Part shown: in pieces, positions 34,023 to 42,200 of the stretch | Layout of the letters: each line of letters opens with the position of its first letter | Numbering within the stretch: position 1 is the first letter of the stretch | DNA from: JAAYLC01 sp964636665 | Lineage (GTDB): Bacteria > Bacteroidota > Bacteroidia > Flavobacteriales > Flavobacteriaceae | Direction: 5' to 3' | Assembly: GCA_964636665.1 (NCBI GenBank) | Contig: CAZWVT010000007.1 | Coordinates: forward strand, 1-60,634 | Length of the DNA stretch: 60,634 nucleotides | Made by a program: the position numbers and the translations under genes | The notes under the pieces: generated by a model | Databases searched by the model: none | Told to the model about the DNA's origin: nothing | What the model saw: only the letters and a program-made list of their open reading frames with translations

Positions 34023-35501
34023 ATGCGTAAGGATTTGGTTCTGATTGCTTTGATGTTGACGATGAGTTTGGCTGCCATGGACAATACGATTGTAGCAACA
34101 GCCATTCCTCAAATTGTCGGTGATTTGGGTGGATTTTCTTTGTTTAGTTGGTTGTTTTCCATATATCTGCTTATTCAAACAATCACAATTCCTGTTTACG
34201 GAAAACTCGCTGATATTTACGGCAGAAAACCGATTTTAATATTTGGAGTCATCATTTTTCTCATTGGTTCAGCCACTTGCGGAGCAGCCTGGGATATGGT
34301 TTCACTCATAGCTTTCCGCGGCATTCAGGCAATCGGTGCCGGAGCAATTATGGCAACGGTAAACACCATTGCCGGCGATATTTATACCATTCGGGAACGC
34401 GCCAAAATTCAAGGGTGGCTCTCTAGTGTGTGGGGCGTTTCTGCAATCTTAGGACCCGCCATTGGTGGTTTTTTTGCAGACTACATTTCGTGGAGATGGA
34501 TTTTTTTTATCAATATTCCATTGGGTTTGGCAGCTATCTTTTTAATATCAAAATATCTTCATGAAAACGTGACTCTCAAAAGCCATAAAGTCGATTGGGC
34601 AGGAGCAATTGCAATGTTAATTACCGGAAGTGTTTTGATGTTTGGATTGCTTCAAGGTGGACAATCTTGGGATTGGTTTTCTTGGCAAACTGCGGTAATT
34701 ATAACTGTTGGAATAATATTGATTTTAATTACAATAAGAATTGAAAAAAATGCCATCGAACCTATTTTGCCCGGTTGGGTATGGAAAAAAAAGGTAATTG
34801 TCGGTGCCAATCTCGCCACCATTGGAATGGGAATAGCTACTATGGGGCCGAGTATGTATTTGCCTGTTTTTGCACAATCCGTAACAGGTTTGGGAGCTAT
34901 GGCTGCCGGATTTATTCTGGCAAGCATGAGCATTACCTGGCCGTTGTCATCAGGATTGTCCGGAAGATTGTATTTAAGAGTGGGATTTCGAAATACTGCA
35001 TTGGTAGGAATTTCTATTGTTATTCTTGGTGCTCTTATCTTTTTATCGATGCCGTTCCCCGGACCGGTTTGGACTTTAATCTTGGTTCAAATGACTTTGG
35101 GCGCAGGTTTTGGATTAATTACCACGCCGCTGATTGTCGGTATTCAAGCAACAGTTCCTTGGCATCAACGAGGAACCGTAACCGGAACCAGCATGTTTTC
35201 AAGATATTTCGGACAAAGTTTGGGAGCAGCCATTTTTGCAGCCATTTTTAATTCTGTGATTTATGAAAAAATTCACAGTGCACCCCAAAAACTCCAATCT
35301 GAATTGCCAAGTGTAAATAAAGTAGTGGATGTACTGCAAGCGAATAACGCATCATCTGAAGTGCATTTTTACCTCCGACAAGTATTTTTTGATGCTACAC
35401 ACCAAGTTTATTTAGGATTGGCTATCTCCGGAATCGTTACTTTAATAATTTTATTATTCACACCTGCAAAGTTTCCGGTTCTAAAAGATAAAGAACGTTA
35501 A
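34023..35501 (+). CDS. DHA2-family MFS multidrug transporter (14 TM, EmrB-like)
   Basis: Inner-membrane drug:proton antiporter. The N-terminal helix carries LDxTIV-like AAMDNTIVATAIPQIVGDLGG (motif D1), followed by motif A GKLADIYGRKP and motif C WGVSAILGPAIGGFF; about 14 TM helices. I chose ATG 34023 (492 aa). A TTG at 33972 is in frame but lies inside the -7 box, and a GTG at 33984 would leave almost no leader; GTG remains possible. No membrane-fusion partner or TetR/MarR regulator is adjacent, so it probably acts alone. Confidence 0.88.
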   Translation: MRKDLVLIALMLTMSLAAMDNTIVATAIPQIVGDLGGFSLFSWLFSIYLLIQTITIPVYGKLADIYGRKPILIFGVIIFLIGSATCGAAWDMVSLIAFRGIQAIGAGAIMATVNTIAGDIYTIRERAKIQGWLSSVWGVSAILGPAIGGFFADYISWRWIFFINIPLGLAAIFLISKYLHENVTLKSHKVDWAGAIAMLITGSVLMFGLLQGGQSWDWFSWQTAVIITVGIILILITIRIEKNAIEPILPGWVWKKKVIVGANLATIGMGIATMGPSMYLPVFAQSVTGLGAMAAGFILASMSITWPLSSGLSGRLYLRVGFRNTALVGISIVILGALIFLSMPFPGPVWTLILVQMTLGAGFGLITTPLIVGIQATVPWHQRGTVTGTSMFSRYFGQSLGAAIFAAIFNSVIYEKIHSAPQKLQSELPSVNKVVDVLQANNASSEVHFYLRQVFFDATHQVYLGLAISGIVTLIILLFTPAKFPVLKDKER

Positions 35502-35687
35502 TTACTGATTTTATTTTTTCTTGAATTAACAAAAAAATAAGAAATTGTTTAATACGATTTATGAGTTAACTGCTAAAAATCAGTTTCTATTATAAAATAA
35601 TAGTTTAACTTTCCATTTTTAAAACGAATTGTGTTTTCAACTTCATTTATTTTTAAAATGTATTAATAATTTATAAAACGCTATAAT

Positions 35688-36758
35688 ATGAACAAAAAAA
35701 TCAGAGATCTTCAAAGCATTCGAGCCAATAATTGTATTACTATCATTATGACTTCACATCGCACAAAACCTGATTATTTAAATGACGGTTTGCGATTAAA
35801 AAACCTTATTAAAGAAGTCGAAACCCGTCTTTACAACGATGTAAGCAAAAGAGAAGCCGACAAACTTTTATCTCGTGTTCAGGAATTGGCAGATAATATC
35901 GATCACAGCCAAAATATTGAAAGTTTAATTTTATTCGTTAATGATGATGTTGCCGAAATCATGCGACTGCCCATAAAAGTAAATGACAGAGTCGTAATCG
36001 ATGAAACTTTTGCTACGAGAGACTTAATCAGAGCTTTACACAAGGAAGTTCAATATTATATTTTAGTGCTTAGTCAGGACAATACAAGACTTATTGAAGC
36101 TTCGAGTAATAAGTCGGTTCGCGAAGTTTCAGGAGATTTTCCTTATAAAAACAATTTTGTGGTGGACAGAACTTCTCAATCTGTGGGATCAAAACAAACC
36201 AATATCTTGTTAGAATATTTTAATCGGACAGACAAAAAAGTAAATGAAGTGTTGAAAGAAAATCCACTTCCGGTTTTTATTTGCGGATTGGAAGAAAACT
36301 TCAACCAATACATAAAAGTTGTTGATAGGAAAGAAACCATTCTTCCGGTTCAGTTAAATAAAAATATGATCAATTCACCCATTCATAAAATTGTGGAAGA
36401 ATCTTGGGAAATAATGCGAGGATATATCATAAAAAGAAACAATGAACGAAAAGAGGAATTGAGAAAAGCTGTTACTGAGAATAAATTTTTAAGTGATACC
36501 AACGAGATTTGGAAAGCAATTCAAGAAGGAAGAATCCAGACAATCTTTGTGGAACAAGGATTATTCCAGCCGGCAATTCTCACTGAAAACAACGAGATTC
36601 AATATGTAAGCGATGACCGTAGAAACGAAACAGAGGTCATTGACGATATTTACGATGAAATGATTGAAATGAATATGGATTTTGGAGGCGATGTGATTTT
36701 TCTTCCCAAAGGAGAACTTCAAAAATTCAATGGTTTTGGAGCTATTACGAGATATTGA
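35688..36758 (+). CDS. Bacterial eRF1-like protein (baeRF/Balon superfamily)
   Basis: A 356-aa soluble protein resembling archaeo-eukaryotic release factor 1 (bacterial aeRF1, baeRF). Family-like blocks are YYILVLSQDNTRLIEASS in the middle, PLPVFICGLEENFNQYIKV, a GRIQTIFVEQG segment and a C-terminal GGDVIFLPKGEL. The N-terminal half is helical. Balon, a ribosome hibernation factor characterised in Psychrobacter, is an aeRF1 homologue, so binding to idle ribosomes in the A site is a reasonable inference. No GGQ-type hydrolysis motif is visible, which argues against peptide release. It is a single gene with a 186-bp AT-rich upstream region and a bidirectional terminator downstream. Subfamily assignment is from memory. 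Confidence 0.72.
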   Translation: MNKKIRDLQSIRANNCITIIMTSHRTKPDYLNDGLRLKNLIKEVETRLYNDVSKREADKLLSRVQELADNIDHSQNIESLILFVNDDVAEIMRLPIKVNDRVVIDETFATRDLIRALHKEVQYYILVLSQDNTRLIEASSNKSVREVSGDFPYKNNFVVDRTSQSVGSKQTNILLEYFNRTDKKVNEVLKENPLPVFICGLEENFNQYIKVVDRKETILPVQLNKNMINSPIHKIVEESWEIMRGYIIKRNNERKEELRKAVTENKFLSDTNEIWKAIQEGRIQTIFVEQGLFQPAILTENNEIQYVSDDRRNETEVIDDIYDEMIEMNMDFGGDVIFLPKGELQKFNGFGAITRY

Positions 36759-36791
36759 TTTTTAGTTTTATACGACTGACTCCATAAAAAC

Positions 36792-36830
36792 AACCCCCGA
36801 TATATCCTACTAAATTCTCGGGGGTTTCTT
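36792..36830. terminator. Bidirectional intrinsic terminator
   Basis: AACCCCCGA (36792-36800) pairs with TCGGGGGTT (36818-36826), a 9-bp GC-rich stem with a 17-nt loop, followed by TTCTTGTTTT on the plus side and preceded by an A-run. It separates the convergent baeRF-like and lipoprotein genes. Confidence 0.8.
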
Positions 36831-36837
36831 GTTTTGA

Positions 36838-37287
36838 TTATTTACTGTTCTTTTTCCCTTTCGTTTCGGTAGTTGAAACGTTTTCTTCGGACTTATAAAT
36901 AAATGTCGGATGGATTTCGATAAGTTCTAAATCTTCTTCTTTAATAGTTCTCATATTTTTATAAGTCGCAGGATAACCGGAAACGGTCAAAGTTGTTTTT
37001 GTTCCCTGCGTAATGGATTCAAAAACCGGTTCGATTAAAACATCAGAATTGTATTGTTTTAATAACGAGCGAATTACTTCGTTTTTGGCATTAGCGCCGG
37101 CAGAAGAATTTGAAAAAATTTGAGTGAAAGAAGCTTTTGTAGAACTTACGTCAAGCTCGGCGATTACGGGCAAATGAATGATTCCCGCTCCCGAAATATC
37201 CAACGTTTTTGACGATCCTGATTTTACTGTTTTACAGGATGCGAACGAAAAAACAACGAGAATGATTAAGATAATTTTGGATTTCAT
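36838..37287 (-). CDS. Small lipoprotein of unknown function
   Basis: A 149-aa predicted lipoprotein: signal peptide with lipobox SFASC (Cys18). The mature part is beta-rich by eye and contains a segment of small Ser/Ala/Asn residues (FSNSSAGANAKNEVIRSLL) and a strand pattern DVLIEPVFES ... TTLTVSGYPATYKN that suggests a small globular sandwich. The C-terminus is lysine- and threonine-rich. I do not recognise a named family. A TAATTTTG box sits 28 bp upstream, and it shares a bidirectional terminator with the baeRF-like gene. Confidence 0.7.
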   Translation of the reverse strand: MKSKIILIILVVFSFASCKTVKSGSSKTLDISGAGIIHLPVIAELDVSSTKASFTQIFSNSSAGANAKNEVIRSLLKQYNSDVLIEPVFESITQGTKTTLTVSGYPATYKNMRTIKEEDLELIEIHPTFIYKSEENVSTTETKGKKNSK

Positions 37288-37315
37288 ATTAAATGGTTTT
37301 AATGGTTAATGAATC

Positions 37316-37323
37316 CAAAATTA
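37316..37323 (-). promoter_or_regulatory. -7 box of the small lipoprotein gene
   Basis: TAATTTTG on the minus strand, a full TAnnTTTG match, 28 bp before the ATG; no TTG at the expected distance. Confidence 0.4.
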
Positions 37324-37334
37324 AAATACGGTTT

Positions 37335-37366
37335 AAATAAAAAAAATACCCGATTTAGGGTATTTT
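37335..37366 (-). terminator. Intrinsic terminator of the 3-hydroxyanthranilate dioxygenase gene
   Basis: AAAATACCC and GGGTATTTT (37366-37358 and 37351-37343) form a perfect 9-bp stem with a 6-nt loop; on the minus strand a run of eight Ts starts in the stem. It begins 25 bp after the stop codon. Confidence 0.85.
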
Positions 37367-37391
37367 CAATGTTTTTTGAATAAAAATAAAT

Positions 37392-37931
37392 TTAATCTTT
37401 ACTTACAAAACGTTCGTCAGTTTCCATTACTGTTCCACATTTTTTGCATGTCCGCAATTCTTTGCTGTTGTAAAAATGATTAAAATGCTTTAAAAAATCT
37501 TTCTCTATATCATCCAAAGGAAAATAAACTTCGTAGAGCTTGTTGTTGCAGTTATCACAAAACCACAACAAACCGTCTTTTCCATTGAGGTCGATGCGTT
37601 TTCGTTCAATAACAAGACCAATTGAACCTGCACTGCGACTGGGAGAATGTGGCACTTTTGCTGGATGCAAATACATATCGCCCGGACCTAATTGCATTAC
37701 TTTTTTTTCTCCGTTTTCCTGAATGGCAACTTCGATATTCCCTTCCAACTGATAAAAAAGTTCTTCAGTTTCGTTGTAATGATAATCTTTCCGTGCATTT
37801 GGACCGGCGACAATCATCACGATATAATCGTCAGATTCCACATACATATTTTTATTTCCAACAGGAGGTTTTAGTTTATCTCTGTTATCATCCACCCATT
37901 TCAATAGGTTAAAAGGTTTTTGAATAGCCAT
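37392..37931 (-). CDS. 3-hydroxyanthranilate 3,4-dioxygenase
   Basis: Cupin non-haem iron dioxygenase that opens 3-hydroxyanthranilate in the kynurenine route to quinolinate/NAD or in tryptophan catabolism. I chose ATG 37931 (179 aa). With that start the residues fall at the positions known for the Cupriavidus enzyme: iron ligands His51, Glu57 and His95, substrate arginines Arg47 and Arg99, and a rubredoxin-like site of Cys125, Cys128, Cys162 and Cys165. A longer frame starting 16 codons upstream has a hydrophobic, unrelated N-terminus. No other kynurenine-pathway gene is in the window. Confidence 0.95.
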   Translation of the reverse strand: MAIQKPFNLLKWVDDNRDKLKPPVGNKNMYVESDDYIVMIVAGPNARKDYHYNETEELFYQLEGNIEVAIQENGEKKVMQLGPGDMYLHPAKVPHSPSRSAGSIGLVIERKRIDLNGKDGLLWFCDNCNNKLYEVYFPLDDIEKDFLKHFNHFYNSKELRTCKKCGTVMETDERFVSKD

Positions 37932-38062
37932 AATCATAAATTTTAAACACGTAAATTTAAAAGAAAAATAGAACATCAAGACTGTTTAAATGAAGAATCC
38001 TTCAAAACCTTTATTCTTAATTTGGTTTTAATCTCTTATCTTGTACTCAAAATGATAAAATT

Positions 38063-39097
38063 GTGAGAACATTACTATTGATAATTTCTGTTTTGTTTTT
38101 CTCTTGTGAGAATAAACCCAACACGAAAATTGAAGATATTTCCACCAATAAAATTCAAAATGAATTTGCGATTGTCCTACACGGTGGAGCAGGAACGATA
38201 ACCAAAGAAAACATGAGTGATTCTCTGCAAACCGCTTATGAACAAAAACTTACAGAAGCTGTCACAGCCGGTCATCAAATTTTGGCTGACGGAGGCAATG
38301 CGTTAGATGCCGTTGCTGCCACCATCAATATTTTAGAAGATTCGCCTTTGTTTAATGCAGGAAAAGGCGCGGTTTTTACCCACGAAGGACGAAACGAACT
38401 CGATGCTTCTATTATGGAAGGTAAAAACTTAAACGCCGGTGCAGTAGCCGGTGTTCGGAGAATAAAAAATCCGATAAACCTCGCCCGCGATGTGATGGAA
38501 AAAAGTCCCCACGTGATGCTATACGGAAACGGAGCCGAGGAATTTGCTCGTGAAAACGGATATGAAATGACAGATACTTCATATTTTTTTACACAAGAAA
38601 ATTATGACAGACTGCAACGGATAATCCATCAAAATAAGACGGCTTTTTCTGAAACGCCGGAAAACAACAATTATAAATACGGAACGGTAGGATGCGTTGC
38701 ATTGGACAAACACGGAAATATTGCCGCCGGAACTTCTACAGGAGGAATGACCAACAAACGATGGAACAGAATTGGAGATTCACCAATTATTGGTGCGGGA
38801 ACTTATGCCAATAATAATACTTGTGGCATTTCCGCTACAGGATGGGGAGAAAAGTTTATCCGCTCCGTGGTTGCTTATGATATTTCCGCTTTGATGAAAT
38901 ACAAAGGGCTTTCCCTAAAGGAAGCAACAGATGAGGTAATCCACAACAAACTCCCGAAAATGGAAGGAGACGGCGGGGTTATTGGCATTGATAAAAGCGG
39001 AAATATCGTGATGGAATTTAACACTCCGGGAATGTATCGTGCAGCAATGAATGATAAAGGAGAATTGACAGTCGGACTCTTTGAGAATGAAGAATAA
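38063..39097 (+). CDS. Isoaspartyl peptidase/L-asparaginase (Ntn-hydrolase), lipoprotein
   Basis: Autoprocessing threonine hydrolase that removes isoaspartyl residues from peptides and hydrolyses asparagine. A lipoprotein signal peptide ends in LFFSC (Cys15), so the enzyme is exported. The processing and nucleophile site is Thr208 in KYGTVGCVALD, followed by AAGTSTGGMTNKRWNRIGDSP, a hallmark of the plant-type asparaginase family. The N-terminal motif VLHGGAGTI is also typical. The start is GTG at 38063; no ATG gives the signal peptide. Length 344 aa. It stands between the divergent dioxygenase gene and the alpha-2-macroglobulin gene. Confidence 0.93.
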   Translation: MRTLLLIISVLFFSCENKPNTKIEDISTNKIQNEFAIVLHGGAGTITKENMSDSLQTAYEQKLTEAVTAGHQILADGGNALDAVAATINILEDSPLFNAGKGAVFTHEGRNELDASIMEGKNLNAGAVAGVRRIKNPINLARDVMEKSPHVMLYGNGAEEFARENGYEMTDTSYFFTQENYDRLQRIIHQNKTAFSETPENNNYKYGTVGCVALDKHGNIAAGTSTGGMTNKRWNRIGDSPIIGAGTYANNNTCGISATGWGEKFIRSVVAYDISALMKYKGLSLKEATDEVIHNKLPKMEGDGGVIGIDKSGNIVMEFNTPGMYRAAMNDKGELTVGLFENEE

Positions 39098-39203
39098 ATT
39101 GAATTAAATTATCGGTAAATATTAATTTTATAGTACTATTTTTATACAAAATATCTCCATACTGGTTTTCCCTTTTGTTTATTTTTAATGACCTTTCCAT
39201 TTT

Positions 39204-42200
39204 ATGAAATCTTCTCGTTTTATACTTTTTATTTTGCTTACAAGCATCGTCGTATCAGCTTGTAAGGAACAAAGTGCTACATCAAAAACTGACAGTATAT
39301 TTTTGTTTAAAGAATATATTTCCCACACTACTTACGGAGTGAAGTCCATTATGACCGACATCCGGGTAGGATTGGTAAAACCATTGGATAATCAAGGGGA
39401 AATAAACAATGATTTATTAGAAATTTCACCAAAGACAGCCGGCGTTTTAAAATTAACAAACGACAATGAATTGATTTTTCAACCGAACGAACCATTAAAA
39501 CGCGATACAGAATATTTTGTCAAAGTTAGGCTTGATAAAATCTATCCCAATCAACCGAAAGATTTCAAAACTTTTACATTCAGTTTTAAAACAATTGCTC
39601 CCAATTTTACAGTATCCGCCGGAAATCTTCAGTCTTCTTCAGATGAATTATACTATTTAGAACTTCAATTAACGGCCTCGGATGTAATTTCATTGGAAAA
39701 AGCTCAAGAAATAATTTATGTCACACAAAATGGGGAAAATCTTCCGATTCGCTGGTCGGAGAATTTACCCGATGGAAATGTATTTAATATGGTCGTTGAC
39801 AATATTTCACGCGCCGATGACAACACGGAAATTTATATCGGATGGAAAGGAAAAGCACTGAATATTAAAAATGATGGCGGATTTACCTACAGCATTCCTC
39901 AAAAACCAAAAATGACAGTTGTGAAAATGACTACAACTGCCTCACCGCAAAGAATGTTGAAAATCAATTTTTCCAATCCGTTAGAAGATGGGCAAGACTT
40001 TTCGGGATTGGTAAGTATGGGCGACATGCACGATGTTCGTTATGAAGTAGAAGGAAATGTTTTAAATGTTTATCCGCAAAACAGATTGGAAGGTTATGTG
40101 GAAGTAACTGTGTTTAATGGAATTAAAGATATGTACGGATATCGACTGGAAGAAGACTTCCGTCAAACAGTATCTTTTGAACAACTCAAACCGGAAGTGA
40201 GAATGCTTTCAAAAGGCGTGATTTTACCCGATTCTCATCAAACTCCTCTGTATTTTGAAGCTGTCAATCTTTCAAAAATAGATGTGAGAATTATTGAGAT
40301 TTATGAGCAAAACGTATTGCAATTTCTCCAAGGATATAATTTAAATGATAACAATGTTTATGACATTCGGCGCGTTGGAAGACGTATCGCAAAACAAACC
40401 ATCGATTTGGGCAATCAGGAGCTTGTGCTGAGTGAAAATTGGCGTGCTTATGCAATAGACTTATCTCAGTATTTTAAAGCTTCTCCCGGCGCTATTTATC
40501 AGGTAGAATTGAGTTTTAAACCGGAATACATTCGGTATGAATGTGAAAACTCCACTTTTTCCGATGATGATTATCCATCCTATTATTATGACGACTTGGA
40601 TTTAATTACAGACGAAGAAGTTCGTGAAGAAGCGTATTGGAACAATCAAACATACAGTTGGAGAAGATACAATTACAATTGGCAACAACGTGACAACCCT
40701 TGTCATCCTGCTTATTACAATGAAAACCGATTTGTAACCGCCAATGTTTTAGGTTCCAATTTGGGAATGATAGTAAAAAAGGGAACCAACGGTACTTATC
40801 ATTTTTATGCAAGCAATTTGCTTTCAACCACTCCGGAATCAGGAGTGGAAATAAGTTTATATAATTATCAGAAAAATAAAATTCAAACCGTCTCAACTGA
40901 TAACAACGGAAAAGCGGTTGTGAAAATTAAAAACCAAGCAGCTTTTGCAGTAGCCAAAAAAAGAGAGAATTATTCTTACGTAAAACTTGAAGACGGAAAT
41001 GCCTTGTCGATGAGTAATTTTGACATTTCCGGAAAAGAATTGCAGCGCGGATTGAAAGGGTTTCTTTATACGGAAAGAGGCGTGTATCGTCCCGGAGACA
41101 GCATTCATCTTACTTTCGTTCTAAACGATGCAGCCAATCCTTTGCCAAAAGGACATCCGATTACGATGTCATTAACAGATGCGCGCGGAAAATTGGTTCA
41201 GAATTTTATTCGTCATACAGAAGAAAAAAGCGATGTAGCTCAAGAACACTTTTTCTATTTTCCAATAACTACCGACGACTTTGCACCTAATGGAAATTGG
41301 GAAGCAACGGTAAATGTGGGTGGCGCACAATTTTCAAAAACCATTCGTCTCGCTTCGATTAAACCCAATCGTCTAAAAGTAATGATGGACTTTGATGAAG
41401 AAATCTTAGATGCGCAAAAACCAATAACAGGAGTCGTAAAAGCTTCGTGGTTACAAGGAGCACCTGCCCGAAATCTTAAAATGGATGCCACCGCAACCAT
41501 TCGAACTTCTTCCGCCGGGTTTTCACAACATCCAAATTATATTTTTACCGATCCGACACGAAAATTTGACGAAACCGAGATGAATGTTGTAGAAAGCACC
41601 CTTTCTGCGGATGGCGTCACAACATTTACCAAAAAAATCAATCTCGGAAAAAATGCACCGGGAATGTTGCGCGCATCTTTTTTAACTAAAGTCTATGAAG
41701 GCGGAGGTGATTTTTCTATGGATGTCATCACAAAAGATTTAGCGCCGTTTAGCCATTTCGTCGGATTGAAAGCGCCGCCTAAAAATGAGTATCAATCTTA
41801 CAATACGGATAAAAACACGACTTTTGAAGTGGTTAGCACAGATATAAAAGGTAAAAATGCAGGAAACCGCAAATTGGAAGTTAAACTTTATCGCATAGAG
41901 TGGCAATGGTGGTGGAATCGAGGAGAGGACAATTTATCGCAATACGAAGCCTCTTCCGTACATCGCCCGATGCAACATTTTGAAATTGAAACAAATGCAC
42001 AAGGCAAAGGCAATTTCACACTCAACGTTCCAAATAATGATTCGGGACGTTATTTGATTCGCATAACGGATTTAAATTCCGGTCATGCCACGGGAACAGT
42101 AGTTTATTTTTATAACAATTGGTGGGAACGTCCATCGGATATGAATGCGGAAAGTGCAAAAATGCTGTATTTTTCATCCGATAAGGATAGTTATGAAGTA

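Noticed and set aside
34775..35251. 158-codon plus-strand frame inside the DHA2 transporter
   Set aside because: Alternative frame of a clear membrane protein; composition rich in Cys, Tyr, Arg and Asn without motifs.
35502..35687. AT-rich 186-bp region before the baeRF-like gene examined for a riboswitch or small RNA
   Set aside because: No conserved motif, strong hairpin or full TAnnTTTG box was seen; it is probably only a promoter region.
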